From the NCBI RefSeq assembly GCF_003269035.1, contig NZ_QLTK01000012.1, positions 117,884 to 181,883 on the forward strand: a stretch of DNA of 64,000 nucleotides, written 5' to 3'. The DNA comes from Paraburkholderia bryophila. Lineage in GTDB: Bacteria > Pseudomonadota > Gammaproteobacteria > Burkholderiales > Burkholderiaceae. The notes below the pieces were generated by a model. That model saw only the letters and a list, made by a program, of their open reading frames with translations, searched no databases and was not told the origin of the DNA. The position numbers were made by a program, and so were the translations under genes. Positions 43,813 through 52,884 of the stretch are shown piece after piece (position 1 is the stretch's first letter; each line of letters starts with the position of its first letter).

Positions 43813-44400
43813 ATGTCAGTCGAACGCATTCAACAACACTTCCGCGACAGCGCGGCAGTCAAACTCGAAGCCCTCGAAACCCTGTCGATGCCGATTGCCG
43901 CGGCGATCGACACGCTGTTCGGCGCGCTCGCCAACGGCAACCGTATTCTGGCGTGCGGCAACGGCGGCTCGGCTGCCGACGCGCAGCACTTCGCCGCCGA
44001 GCTGATCGGCCGCTTCGAACGTGAACGGCCGGGTTTGCCGGCGATCGCGCTGAGCACGGATACGTCCGTGCTGACCGCCATCGCCAACGACTATTCGTTC
44101 GAGCAGATTTTTTCGAAGCAGGTATGGGCGCTCGGCCAGCCGGGCGACGTGCTGCTGGCCATCACCACGTCCGGTAATTCCGCCAACGTACTGGCCGCGA
44201 TCGAAGCCGCGCACGAGCGCGAAATGATCGTGGTCGCGCTGACCGGCAAGGGCGGCGGCCGCATGCAGGACGTATTGAGCGACACCGACATCCACGTTTG
44301 CGTGCCGTCGGATCGCACCGCGCGTATTCAGGAAGTGCATCTGCTGACCATCCATTGTCTGTGCGACGGCATCGATGCCATGTTGCTGGGCGAAGACTGA
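43813..44400 (+). CDS. diaA: DiaA-like SIS-domain protein (phosphoheptose isomerase family)
   Basis: A 195-residue SIS domain protein. CGNGGSAADAQHFAAELIGR near residue 44, ITTSGNSANVL near 117 and the C-terminal HLLTIHCLCDGID match GmhA/DiaA. Its position between yraN and dolP is that of diaA, the DnaA-binding initiation factor of E. coli, rather than of heptose-biosynthetic gmhA. The 216 bp upstream show nothing recognisable. It is followed 26 bp later by the BON-domain gene. Confidence 0.87.
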   Translation: MSVERIQQHFRDSAAVKLEALETLSMPIAAAIDTLFGALANGNRILACGNGGSAADAQHFAAELIGRFERERPGLPAIALSTDTSVLTAIANDYSFEQIFSKQVWALGQPGDVLLAITTSGNSANVLAAIEAAHEREMIVVALTGKGGGRMQDVLSDTDIHVCVPSDRTARIQEVHLLTIHCLCDGIDAMLLGED

Positions 44401-44426
44401 GACTGATTCCGAAGGAGAGCTAGTTG

Positions 44427-45224
44427 ATGAGCGTATTCCGCGTCAAGAAGACACTGGTGAGAACCGTGCTGGTGGTTGGGTTCGCGGCGGGGCTGTCCGC
44501 GACGTTGCAAGGTTGCTTTCTCGCCGTCGCCGGCGCGGCGAGCGGCGGCGCGCTGGTGGCGACCGACCGGCGCACGCTCGGCGCGCAGACCGAAGATCGC
44601 GAGTTGCAGGTGAAGGCGCTCTCGCAGATCAGCCAGAATCTGCCGGACAACGCGCACGTCAACGTCGCGGTATTCAATCGTCGCGTGCTGCTGACCGGCG
44701 AAGTCGCGGGTGACGTGTCGAAGCAGCGTGCCGAGACGATCGTGCGCGGTTTGAACAACGTCAACACGATCGTCAACGAACTGGCGATCATGCCGGCTAG
44801 CTCGTTCTCGTCGCGCACCAACGACACCTATCTGGAAACGCGCGTGAAGACCGCGCTGATCGCCGAGAAGAATATTTCGGCGAACAACTTCAAGGTGGTG
44901 GCCGAGCGTGGCTCGGTGTACCTGATGGGTCTCGTCACGATGGACGAAGGCAATCGCGGCGCCGACGTCGCGAGCCGGGTGCCGGGCGTGGTGCAGGTCG
45001 TGAAGCTGTTCCAGTACATTCAGCCGCAGGAAGCCGCGGCGGCGGCTGCTGCTGCAGCGACTGCACCGGCGCCGGCCGCGTCGCAGCCGGACGCGAATGC
45101 GCCGACGGTCGGCGCGATTCCGGATTCGTCGGTGAGCTCGCGGCCGCTCGATCAGCAGGCGCCGGCGCCGGTCACCAATTCGAACGCGGTGCATCCGGGT
45201 AATCCGAAGGCGACTGCGCCATGA
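44427..45224 (+). CDS. dolP: DolP-like BON-domain lipoprotein
   Basis: A 265-residue lipoprotein with GAAGGAGAG upstream of the ATG. The signal ends at ATLQGC with Cys30. Two BON domains follow (about residues 55-125 and 130-200: NLPDNAHVNVAVFNRRVLLT and ISANNFKVVAERGSVYLMGL), then an Ala/Pro-rich tail of about 60 residues. DolP binds anionic phospholipid and supports outer-membrane integrity and septal amidase activation. Its stop overlaps the cytochrome gene by 4 bp. Confidence 0.88.
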   Translation: MSVFRVKKTLVRTVLVVGFAAGLSATLQGCFLAVAGAASGGALVATDRRTLGAQTEDRELQVKALSQISQNLPDNAHVNVAVFNRRVLLTGEVAGDVSKQRAETIVRGLNNVNTIVNELAIMPASSFSSRTNDTYLETRVKTALIAEKNISANNFKVVAERGSVYLMGLVTMDEGNRGADVASRVPGVVQVVKLFQYIQPQEAAAAAAAAATAPAPAASQPDANAPTVGAIPDSSVSSRPLDQQAPAPVTNSNAVHPGNPKATAP

Positions 45225-45568
45225 AGCGCGGTGTGATCGTTGTCGGGTCGGTGCTGGTTGGGGCGGTAGTGGGACTGTTTGTATCCAGCGCGCATGCTGC
45301 CGATGCGCCGGGTGGGCAGAGCATCGCTAACTCGAATGCCTGCATGGGATGTCATGCGGTGGACCGTAAACTGGTCGGCCCGTCGTTCCAGCAGATCGCC
45401 GCGAAGTACAAGGGTGATGCGCAGGCGCCGGCTAAGCTGGCGAGTAAGGTGAAGAATGGCGGGTCCGGCGTGTGGGGCATGATTCCGATGCCCGCGCATC
45501 AGTCGATGAGCGATGCGGATATCCGGACGGTGGTGGATTGGGTGCTGAAAGGGGCGCCGTCGAAGTGA
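45221..45568 (+). CDS. Small class I cytochrome c (c551/c5-like)
   Basis: A 115-residue exported cytochrome. A signal peptide ends at SAHAAD (about 27). The heme attaches at Cys41-Cys44-His45 (ACMGCHAVD) and the distal ligand is Met90 in MIPMPAHQ. The start codon overlaps the dolP stop (ATGA), indicating coupling. It is a periplasmic electron carrier. It is the last chromosomal gene before the tRNA and the island. Confidence 0.9.
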   Translation: MKRGVIVVGSVLVGAVVGLFVSSAHAADAPGGQSIANSNACMGCHAVDRKLVGPSFQQIAAKYKGDAQAPAKLASKVKNGGSGVWGMIPMPAHQSMSDADIRTVVDWVLKGAPSK

Positions 45569-45632
45569 TGGTTTGGTGGGATTCGGGGCTAGGCAAAAGG
45601 GAAAATGCCTGTGCTAGAATTGTTCGCACGTT

Positions 45633-45708
<76 letters not shown>

Positions 45709-45720
45709 AGTTTTCCCTTT

Positions 45721-45747
45721 AAAACCGGCCACTTAGGCCGGTTTTTC
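45721..45747 (+). terminator. Rho-independent terminator of the tRNA
   Basis: Stem AAAACCGGCC (45721-45730) with GGCCGGTTTT (45736-45745), 5-nt loop, then T. It starts 12 bp after the CCA end. Confidence 0.92.
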
Positions 45748-46042
45748 ATTTGCGCTCTATTCCCGTCGTCGTCTGGATTGACACCCCGCAGGGTGACATC
45801 AGGGTGACAAGACAGTTGTCTGTGTCGTAGGTGAGGATGACATACGCTCTAAGGCAGGGTCAACCCATCTTACGGACGCACAGTCGCCATTGCGGCACAT
45901 CTCATCCCTCGGACCTCGGTCGTCGCCAGCAGAACAAAGGCGCATCGAGTCAATCCTTTGTATCGTTTTCGCCTGTGGTTAACGATGAGTTCGGCGGGCA
46001 TAATACGCCAGTCCCACTCGCCAAACGCCGAAAACAAACGAT
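45748..46042. other. Island left flank, no gene
   Basis: About 295 bp without a convincing gene. GGGTGACA occurs twice, in GGGTGACATCAGGGTGACA (about 45792-45810). A CATAAT-like -10 lies near 45998-46004, about 40 bp before the restriction-modification gene. Confidence 0.4.
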
Positions 46043-49000
46043 ATGACCGACCTCGAAAAGCTGCTAGATACCTTCCGCCACGCCGCCGTCACGGAACGGG
46101 AGAAGGGAACCTACTTCGAAGAGTTAATCGGTTGTTATTTGCGGAACGAAGCCACGTACCGTGATCTGTATAGCGATGTGTGGACCTATGCGGAATGGGC
46201 CAACTTGCAGGGGCTGGACAAACGGGACACCGGCATCGACCTTGTGGCGAAGACGCAGGGGACCGGCGAAATTCACGCGATCCAGTGCAAGATGTATTCG
46301 CCCGACTATGTTGTGAAAAAGGCTGACATCGACAGCTTTTTCACTGCGTCAGGCAAGAAACCTTTCGCACGCCGGGTCATAGTCGCAACGACGAACGTCC
46401 CTTGGAGCGAACACGCCGAAGCTGCCTTGTTCGATCAACAGACGCCGGTTAGCAAGATCGATATGTTCGATCTCGAAAACAGTCAGATCGATTGGAGCAA
46501 GTACCAGCCGAAGACTGCACCGGTCATCAAGGCGAAGAAGCAACTGCGCCCCCACCAGTCCAGTGCCCTGAACGCAGTCGTGCATGGTCTGGCTGATGCC
46601 GACCGTGGCAAGTTGATAATGGCGTGCGGGACCGGAAAGACGTTCACTAGCTTGAAAATCGCGGAGACGTTGGCCGGTGCGGGCAAGCGGGTGCTGTTCC
46701 TTGTTCCAAGCCTGTCGCTACTCTCTCAGACCTTGACGGAATGGACGCAAGAAAGCGAGACGCCGCTTCATAGCTTCGCTGTCTGCTCAGATAGTGACGT
46801 GGGTAAGAAGCGCAAGAAAGAGGACGACATGGTTCAGACCTTCGTCCACGAACTGCGCTATCCAGCAACGACGGATTCGGCCCGACTGGCGGCAGAGATG
46901 ACGAAGCGGCACGACGCGTCGCACATGAGTGTCGTTTTCAGCACCTACCACTCCATCGACGTAATCAGCCGCGCCCAGAAGGAGTTCGGACTGCCCGAAT
47001 TCGATCTTATCGTCTGCGACGAAGCCCACCGCACAACCGGTGCAACGTTTGAAGACGACGATAAAGAAAGCACGTTTGTCCGAGTTCACGACGCCGATTA
47101 CATACTCGCTGCCAAGCGCATGTACATGACGGCGACGCCGCGTATCTATGGTGATTCCGCCAAGGCAACGGCTGAACGTGACAACGTGGCGCTTTGTTCG
47201 ATGGACGACAAGGCGCTTTACGGCGATGAACTGTTCGTCATCACTTTCTCGGAAGCCGTCAAGCGTGGCTTGCTGGTCGATTACAAGGTGATAGTACTGG
47301 CAGTTGAGGAAACGCACGTCAATCGACGTCTGCAAGACCTGCTACGGGATGAAAATAACCAGTTGAAGGTGGACGACGCTGCGAAGATTGTTGGCTGCTG
47401 GAAGGCCCTTTCAAAGCAAGGGTTGACCGAAGACCTAGTTGGAGACAGCGACGCCATGAAGCGTGCAGTGGCCTTCTGTCAAGTAATCGAGGTTTCGAAA
47501 GGGGCCAAGACGCACAAGGTCAGTTCGGTGAAGATCGCAGATATGTTCCAGGCCGTCGTAGAGGCTTATCAGGAACATGAGGAATTTGAACAGGCGGTCC
47601 GACTCACTTGCAAAGCGAAGCACGTGGACGGCGGCATGAACGCCAGTCAGAAGGAAGAAAAACTCGCGTGGTTGAAGGCAGAACCACCCGTGAATACCTG
47701 CCACATCCTCAGCAACGTCCGATGTCTGTCCGAAGGCGTGGATGTTCCGGCGCTGGATGCGGTGTTGTTCCTCACGCCGCGCAACTCGCAGGTTGACGTG
47801 GTGCAGTCGGTCGGTCGTGTCATGCGCATTGCGCCGGGTAAGAAGCGTGGTTATGTGGTCTTGCCGGTGGTGATCCCGGCTGGCGTTGAACCGCATGAAG
47901 CCTTGAACGACAACAAGACCTATGCCGTCGTCTGGCAGGTCCTGCAAGCCCTGCGTTCGCACGATGACCGCTTTGATGCGATGGTGAACAAGCTGGACCT
48001 GATCGGCAACGACACCAGCAAGATGGAAGTCATCGCTATCACCGACAAAATCGAGAAAAAGCAGCAGAAGGCCAAAGGTTCGAAGAACAAGAATGCCGGT
48101 AAGGGCGGCTTCACCATCGGTGAAGCTGTCAGGAAGCGGACCACGCAGGAACAGCACGAAATGGAATTCGAGATCGGCGAGATCGAGAAGGCCATCTACG
48201 CCAAGCTGGTCAATAAGGTCGGCAATCGCCATCATTGGGAAGATTGGGCGAACGACATTGCCAAGATCGCCCGTACCCACATCGACCGCATAACCGGCAT
48301 CATCGAGAACCAGGCCAGCGTGAAGGAGCGGGAAGCGTTCCACGCCTTCGCCGATGAATTGCGCGACGACTTGAACGGCAGCATCACGGACGGCGAAATC
48401 ATTGAGATGCTGGCGCAGCATCTCATCACCAAGCCGGTCTTCGATGCCCTGTTCGCCGACTACAGCTTCGCGAAGCACAACCCGATGTCGCTGGCGATGC
48501 AGCACGTGTTGGACGTGCTGGACGAACATCGGCTGGACAAGGAAGCCGACACGCTTGAACGGTTTTACGAGAGCGTGAAACTGCGGGCTGAAGGCATCGA
48601 CAATGCGGCGGGCAAGCAGAAGATCGTCGTCGATTTGTACGATAAATTCTTCCGCAATGCCTTCCCGAAGATGACCGAACGGTTGGGAATCGTTTACACA
48701 CCTGTCGAAGTCGTGGACTTTATCATTCATAGCGTTGGGCACGTGTTGCAGACCGAATTCGGCCAGACGCTGGGTAGCAAGGGTGTTCACATCATCGACC
48801 CGTTCGTCGGCACTGGCACGTTTGTGACCCGTTTGCTGCAAAGCGGCCATATCAAGCCGGAAGAACTGCCGCACAAGTACAAGCACGAAATCCATGCGAA
48901 CGAAATCGTGCTGCTGGCCTACTACATCGCTGCGATCAACATCGAAGCGGTCTACCACGGCATTGTCGGCGGCGCGTACCAGCCATTCGAAGGCATCTGT

Positions 49001-51013
49001 CTCGCAGATACCTTCCAGCTTTACGAAAAAGAAGATTTGGTTGATGCGGTTCAGGCAAGCAACAGTGCCCGCCGTAAGCGCCAGAAGAAGCTGGACATTC
49101 GGGTCATCATCGGGAACCCGCCGTATTCGACCGGGCAGGACAGCGCGAATGACAACAACCAGAATGTTGAATATCCGCATCTTGATGGCCGAATTCGGTC
49201 AACCTATGCGGCCAAGTCGCGCATCACGATGGTAAGGTCACTCTACGATAGTTACATTCGCGCCATTCGCTGGGCTTCCGATCGTATCGGCGACAGTGGG
49301 GTGATTGGCTTTGTGACTAACGCTGGCTTTCTGGACGCTAATTCTGCCGATGGAATGCGTCGGTGTCTGGTGGACGAGTTCAGCAGCATCTATGTGTTTC
49401 ATCTGCGGGGAAATGCACGCACGTCTGGGGAACTTCGCCGCAGAGAGAAAGACAATGTGTTCGGTATCGGAAGTCGCGCCCCGGTTGCCATCTCGATTTT
49501 GGTGAAGAACCCGAATGCCGCGCAGCACGGTCAAATTTTCTTCCATGACATCGGCGACTACTTGGGCCGCGAAGATAAGTTGGAACGGATCAGCGCCTTT
49601 TCCAGTTTGGCAGGTATCGCGGATGCTGACGGTTGGCAGTCGATTATTCCTGATGCGCACGCGGACTGGCTAAAGCAGCGTGACAACAGCTTCGGGCAGT
49701 TCATCGTTCTGGGCGACAAAAAGGGCCAATCGCCGAAGGTTTTTGAAAGTTACTCGCAGGGTGTAAAAACAAACCGAGATGCTTGGACTTTCAACTTTTC
49801 GAACGAATCGTTGTTGAGCAACGTTAAGCGCATGGCTGAGTTCTATAACGACCACGTCAAGCGATTCGAATTAGCATCACCGGACGCAAAGATCGCGAAT
49901 ATTGACAAATTCATTACGGTGGATCGAACAAAGATTAGCTGGGCCGATGATCTGAAGAATTCTCTGCAACGGGGCCAGATTCTCAATGTCGATTCGAAGC
50001 TGATCGCCAGCAGTCTATACAGACCTTTCACGAAGAACTGGCTGTATAACGACAAGACCTTCCTTTGGAGCCGCTATCAAATGCCCAGCATCTTCCCAGA
50101 TGCGAGGGCTGAGAACCGAGTTATCTGCGTTTCTGGTAGGGGTGACAAAGTTGCATTCAGTACGTTGATGGCGGACACGGTGCCAAGCCTGCACATGGTC
50201 GATATTGACGGTTCGCAATGCTTCCCGTTGTATCTCTACGAAGGCGTCGAAGAATCCGGCGATGCGAATGGATCGCAAGTCGGCTTGTTTGACGCGGCGG
50301 CATCGGCAAAGGGCGGTCATACTCGCCGCGACGCGATTACGGATGAAGGTTTAGCGCACTTTCAGTCCGCCTATCCCGGCGAACAGATCAGCAAGGAAGA
50401 CGTGTTCTACTACGTCTATGGCTTGCTGCATTCGCCGGACTATCGCGAACGCTATGCGGACAATCTGTCCAAGGAGTTGCCGCGCATCCCATGCGTGAAG
50501 ACTGTCGCTGACTTCTGGTCGTTCTCGAAAGCTGGTCGCGATCTGGCAGACCTTCACGTCAACTACGAGGCGGTCGAGATGTACCCGTTGCAGATCGAAG
50601 GTGGCGGACTGCTGCTGACCGATGCCGACTACCGCGTCGAGAAGATGAAGTATGGCAAGAACGGAAAGGACAAGGACCTGACCACGTTGATCTACAACGA
50701 CAAGATCATGATGAAGGGCATCCCGTTGGAAGCCTATGAATATGTAGTCAACGGCAAACCAGCGTTGGATTGGGTGGTTGAACGGCAGTGCGTCAAGACA
50801 GACAAGGACAGCGGTATAGTGAACGACGCGAACGATTACGCCATCGAGACGATGAACAACTCCCGCTACCCGCTTGAATTGTTTCAGCGCGTGGTGACGG
50901 TCAGTCTGGAAACGATGAAGATTGTCAGGTCGCTGCCGCGTCTCGGCGTTCAGCAGCCGGTCGGGATGGCTGCGACTTCGCATCAATCGATAGGTGCGGC
51001 GCTGCCAGTTTAG
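46043..51013 (+). CDS. Type ISP-like single-polypeptide restriction-modification enzyme
   Basis: A 1656-residue protein combining all functions of a translocating restriction system. Residues 1-150: Mrr-like nuclease with GID (Asp66) and IQCK (Gln81, Lys83). Residues about 160-640: superfamily 2 helicase with Walker A MACGTGKT (193-200), DEAH box (325-328) and motif VI VQSVGRVMRIAPGKK. Residues about 700-880: helical coupler. From about 890: gamma-class adenine methyltransferase with motif I DPFVGTGTF (near 918) and motif IV NPPY (near 1024). The rest is a C-terminal target-recognition region. The order nuclease-helicase-coupler-methylase-TRD is that of LlaBIII/LlaGI-type enzymes. All key residues look intact and no separate specificity subunit is near, so it should be a functional stand-alone defence enzyme. 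The ATG lacks a good Shine-Dalgarno sequence. The target sequence is unknown. Confidence 0.92.
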   Translation: MTDLEKLLDTFRHAAVTEREKGTYFEELIGCYLRNEATYRDLYSDVWTYAEWANLQGLDKRDTGIDLVAKTQGTGEIHAIQCKMYSPDYVVKKADIDSFFTASGKKPFARRVIVATTNVPWSEHAEAALFDQQTPVSKIDMFDLENSQIDWSKYQPKTAPVIKAKKQLRPHQSSALNAVVHGLADADRGKLIMACGTGKTFTSLKIAETLAGAGKRVLFLVPSLSLLSQTLTEWTQESETPLHSFAVCSDSDVGKKRKKEDDMVQTFVHELRYPATTDSARLAAEMTKRHDASHMSVVFSTYHSIDVISRAQKEFGLPEFDLIVCDEAHRTTGATFEDDDKESTFVRVHDADYILAAKRMYMTATPRIYGDSAKATAERDNVALCSMDDKALYGDELFVITFSEAVKRGLLVDYKVIVLAVEETHVNRRLQDLLRDENNQLKVDDAAKIVGCWKALSKQGLTEDLVGDSDAMKRAVAFCQVIEVSKGAKTHKVSSVKIADMFQAVVEAYQEHEEFEQAVRLTCKAKHVDGGMNASQKEEKLAWLKAEPPVNTCHILSNVRCLSEGVDVPALDAVLFLTPRNSQVDVVQSVGRVMRIAPGKKRGYVVLPVVIPAGVEPHEALNDNKTYAVVWQVLQALRSHDDRFDAMVNKLDLIGNDTSKMEVIAITDKIEKKQQKAKGSKNKNAGKGGFTIGEAVRKRTTQEQHEMEFEIGEIEKAIYAKLVNKVGNRHHWEDWANDIAKIARTHIDRITGIIENQASVKEREAFHAFADELRDDLNGSITDGEIIEMLAQHLITKPVFDALFADYSFAKHNPMSLAMQHVLDVLDEHRLDKEADTLERFYESVKLRAEGIDNAAGKQKIVVDLYDKFFRNAFPKMTERLGIVYTPVEVVDFIIHSVGHVLQTEFGQTLGSKGVHIIDPFVGTGTFVTRLLQSGHIKPEELPHKYKHEIHANEIVLLAYYIAAINIEAVYHGIVGGAYQPFEGICLADTFQLYEKEDLVDAVQASNSARRKRQKKLDIRVIIGNPPYSTGQDSANDNNQNVEYPHLDGRIRSTYAAKSRITMVRSLYDSYIRAIRWASDRIGDSGVIGFVTNAGFLDANSADGMRRCLVDEFSSIYVFHLRGNARTSGELRRREKDNVFGIGSRAPVAISILVKNPNAAQHGQIFFHDIGDYLGREDKLERISAFSSLAGIADADGWQSIIPDAHADWLKQRDNSFGQFIVLGDKKGQSPKVFESYSQGVKTNRDAWTFNFSNESLLSNVKRMAEFYNDHVKRFELASPDAKIANIDKFITVDRTKISWADDLKNSLQRGQILNVDSKLIASSLYRPFTKNWLYNDKTFLWSRYQMPSIFPDARAENRVICVSGRGDKVAFSTLMADTVPSLHMVDIDGSQCFPLYLYEGVEESGDANGSQVGLFDAAASAKGGHTRRDAITDEGLAHFQSAYPGEQISKEDVFYYVYGLLHSPDYRERYADNLSKELPRIPCVKTVADFWSFSKAGRDLADLHVNYEAVEMYPLQIEGGGLLLTDADYRVEKMKYGKNGKDKDLTTLIYNDKIMMKGIPLEAYEYVVNGKPALDWVVERQCVKTDKDSGIVNDANDYAIETMNNSRYPLELFQRVVTVSLETMKIVRSLPRLGVQQPVGMAATSHQSIGAALPV

Positions 51014-51137
51014 ATTTCAAAAAGAGAGGTCGCACCGCCAAAGAGCGATTCGGCCTTTAAAACTTTCAAATGCATGTGGGCAATATTCGCCGTACGTTGG
51101 CCGCTAGCGGCCCGACGTGTGAGGCCATCTAAAAAGC

Positions 51138-51167
51138 AAGAAAGCCCGCTTTTTGGCGGGCTTTCTT
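51138..51167. terminator. Bidirectional terminator
   Basis: A 12-bp stem (51138-51149 with 51156-51167) with a 6-nt loop between the converging restriction-modification gene and the two-gene operon on the other strand. Confidence 0.88.
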
Positions 51168-51187
51168 CAATGCACATCTTCTAACTA

Positions 51188-51901
51188 CTAGGCCGTGACA
51201 GGATGTTCAGCATATTTGCCACGTCGCTCTTTGACGATTGCAGGCATATGCCGGTTCTTTTCTTGCTCCCCACCAAAGCCTAGGCGTTCGTAAACCGAAC
51301 CGCCAATACCGGGCAGCACATTCTCGCCGTTCTTTTCATCGTCCGTCGCGAACCATACGTACTGGAATTGTTTAGCTACGTCAGACGGAAACTCAGCGGC
51401 AAGCCGTTTTTCTGCGTCTTTCAGCATGACCGGTGCGGCGACAAAAATTGCACTCGGATCGCCAGATGAAAGCGCACGCGTGAGATTCGTCTTGACCACG
51501 CAGGCACCAGAAATGATCGACTTTACGACGATGAATACAGTGCCGGACGGATTGAATTCCTCCTTGTACTGCCGGAGCACTGGGGAGATAGATATGCCAT
51601 CTTCCCTGACTTTACCGTTCCACAGGCATATAAGTCGAGTGCGATCTCCCAAGCCATGCTGTTCAAGCGACTGAATTAGGCCTCTGGCAAGGAAATCGGC
51701 ATCTTCGACAGTACAGACGACGCAAATATCGTGACGAGTGTCAGCAGGGAGTGCCTCTAGCACTCCTTCCCCCAGATGCAGTCCAAGCTGGCGCATCTGT
51801 TCTCGGTATTGACCAACGCTTACATCCGGCAAGGCAACCGAGTCCACCAGCGCCTTTGCCTCTGCGTCTCGATCCGCGAATTTTGTGTACGTTCTGCTCA
51901 T
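51188..51901 (-). CDS. Phosphoribosyltransferase-like protein of a two-gene operon
   Basis: A 237-residue soluble protein, no signal or membrane segment. The central part (about 57-190) has the alternating strand/helix pattern of a type I phosphoribosyltransferase: VCTVEDADFLARGLIQSLEQ, then RLICLWNGKVREDG, then the hydrophobic strand TVFIVVKSIISGACVVKT at the position of the PRPP loop, then SAIFVAAPVM. The canonical acidic pair before the loop is replaced by VK, so catalysis is doubtful. The C-terminus ends PGIGGSVYERLGF and a basic tail. Its start overlaps the stop of the nuclease-like gene (ATGA), so the two are co-translated. A sensor or effector role in a defence system is inference only; no family name is recognised with certainty. 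Confidence 0.65.
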   Translation of the reverse strand: MSRTYTKFADRDAEAKALVDSVALPDVSVGQYREQMRQLGLHLGEGVLEALPADTRHDICVVCTVEDADFLARGLIQSLEQHGLGDRTRLICLWNGKVREDGISISPVLRQYKEEFNPSGTVFIVVKSIISGACVVKTNLTRALSSGDPSAIFVAAPVMLKDAEKRLAAEFPSDVAKQFQYVWFATDDEKNGENVLPGIGGSVYERLGFGGEQEKNRHMPAIVKERRGKYAEHPVTA

Positions 51902-52827
51902 GGCAACAGTTCCCAGAAGTCGTCAAGATTGCTTGGCTTCGCCCGAATCACTCGTTGCTGGAAACGCGCGAACTCTTCACTTCCGCATTCGCAAGTAAAT
52001 GTCTCCGAAAACCCTTCAGCAGTCCAACTGAAGAATCCTCTCTTGACACTGTAACGGAGATCGGTTACCCCCGCAAGAGCGTCAATGAACTGAGGCAACA
52101 AGTGTTGTTCGCCATCCGTCAAAGGAAACGTCCTCAGCAATTGAGGCGATTGTTGTCGGGCCGCCTGCGCAATTGCTTCCACCGAAGACTCGCCGACTAC
52201 TTTTATCCAAGCCAAGAGGAGCGCGCTAAACGCACCCTCTAGGTCGTCGAGGTCCGGTTTCTCCTTCCTCGTAAGCGCAAGCAGATGCTCGCGCAAGGGA
52301 GCATGCGTCAGGACCAAGCGGTTCAAACTCCCAAAATATGGGAAGTGGACCACGGACGCACACGCCACTATGTCAGGAGGAATCTTGTCAGCTAGATTCT
52401 CGGCAGTCTGGGCCTCGGCTACGACAAGTTCAACTAGCGGATTAGGCTTCTGAAGCGCCGTCGCCAAGTCGATCTGGCACTTAAAATCATCGCCGATAGG
52501 GTGATCGCCGCCCGACCAAGAAACGGACGCTGAATTTTTGCACTGAAAATATTTAGTCGCAGACGAATCCGCCACTACCAGATCATCCACAAAACCGAGG
52601 GCCTGTTCCTCGATGACCGGCAATTGCCTGCCGTGTCGAACGTGGTCTGCCAAGGCTTCTGCAATCTTGAACGCCGCAAACTGGTCCTCGTAGCGAGTGC
52701 CTTTTTTGCCGCTCGTCCCACCGGTATGCTTGTTCCGAAGATATTTGAGCCCGGATTGACCGAACATTCGCTCGATCAGAGCGTCGTCAAGCACCGGTAA
52801 GGTACTGCTAGTCGTTGGCGCGATCAT
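51898..52827 (-). CDS. Restriction-like nuclease candidate (PD-(D/E)XK pattern), first gene of two
   Basis: A 309-residue soluble protein. The N-terminal 110 residues carry a possible restriction-endonuclease-like active site: Glu47 in GTRYEDQFAAFKIAEAL, Asp81/Asp82 in GFVDDLVV and Gln95/Lys97 in KYFQCKNSA, resembling the layout of Cap4/DUF4297-type effector nucleases. The remaining 200 residues are mostly helical, without a recognised domain, and may sense a signal or bind the partner. A near-consensus promoter with a palindrome lies just upstream. It is transcribed with the PRTase-like gene. Nuclease activity is inferred from the residue pattern alone. Confidence 0.65.
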   Translation of the reverse strand: MIAPTTSSTLPVLDDALIERMFGQSGLKYLRNKHTGGTSGKKGTRYEDQFAAFKIAEALADHVRHGRQLPVIEEQALGFVDDLVVADSSATKYFQCKNSASVSWSGGDHPIGDDFKCQIDLATALQKPNPLVELVVAEAQTAENLADKIPPDIVACASVVHFPYFGSLNRLVLTHAPLREHLLALTRKEKPDLDDLEGAFSALLLAWIKVVGESSVEAIAQAARQQSPQLLRTFPLTDGEQHLLPQFIDALAGVTDLRYSVKRGFFSWTAEGFSETFTCECGSEEFARFQQRVIRAKPSNLDDFWELLP

Positions 52828-52855
52828 GGTTTTGAGAGTCGGGACTTAACCTGAG

Positions 52856-52884
52856 AGTATCTGATTTTCCTAGGAATTATGCAA
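52856..52884 (-). promoter_or_regulatory. Promoter and palindrome of the nuclease/PRTase-like operon
   Basis: On the minus strand TTGCAT (52879-52884), 17 bp, then GATACT (52856-52861). The spacer contains a perfect palindrome TTCCTAGGAA (52867-52876), a possible operator. The ATG is about 29 bp downstream of the -10. Confidence 0.5.

Noticed and set aside
45748..46042. Integrase remnant next to the tRNA
   Set aside because: No conserved R-H-R-Y motif or matching frame could be seen in these 295 bp.
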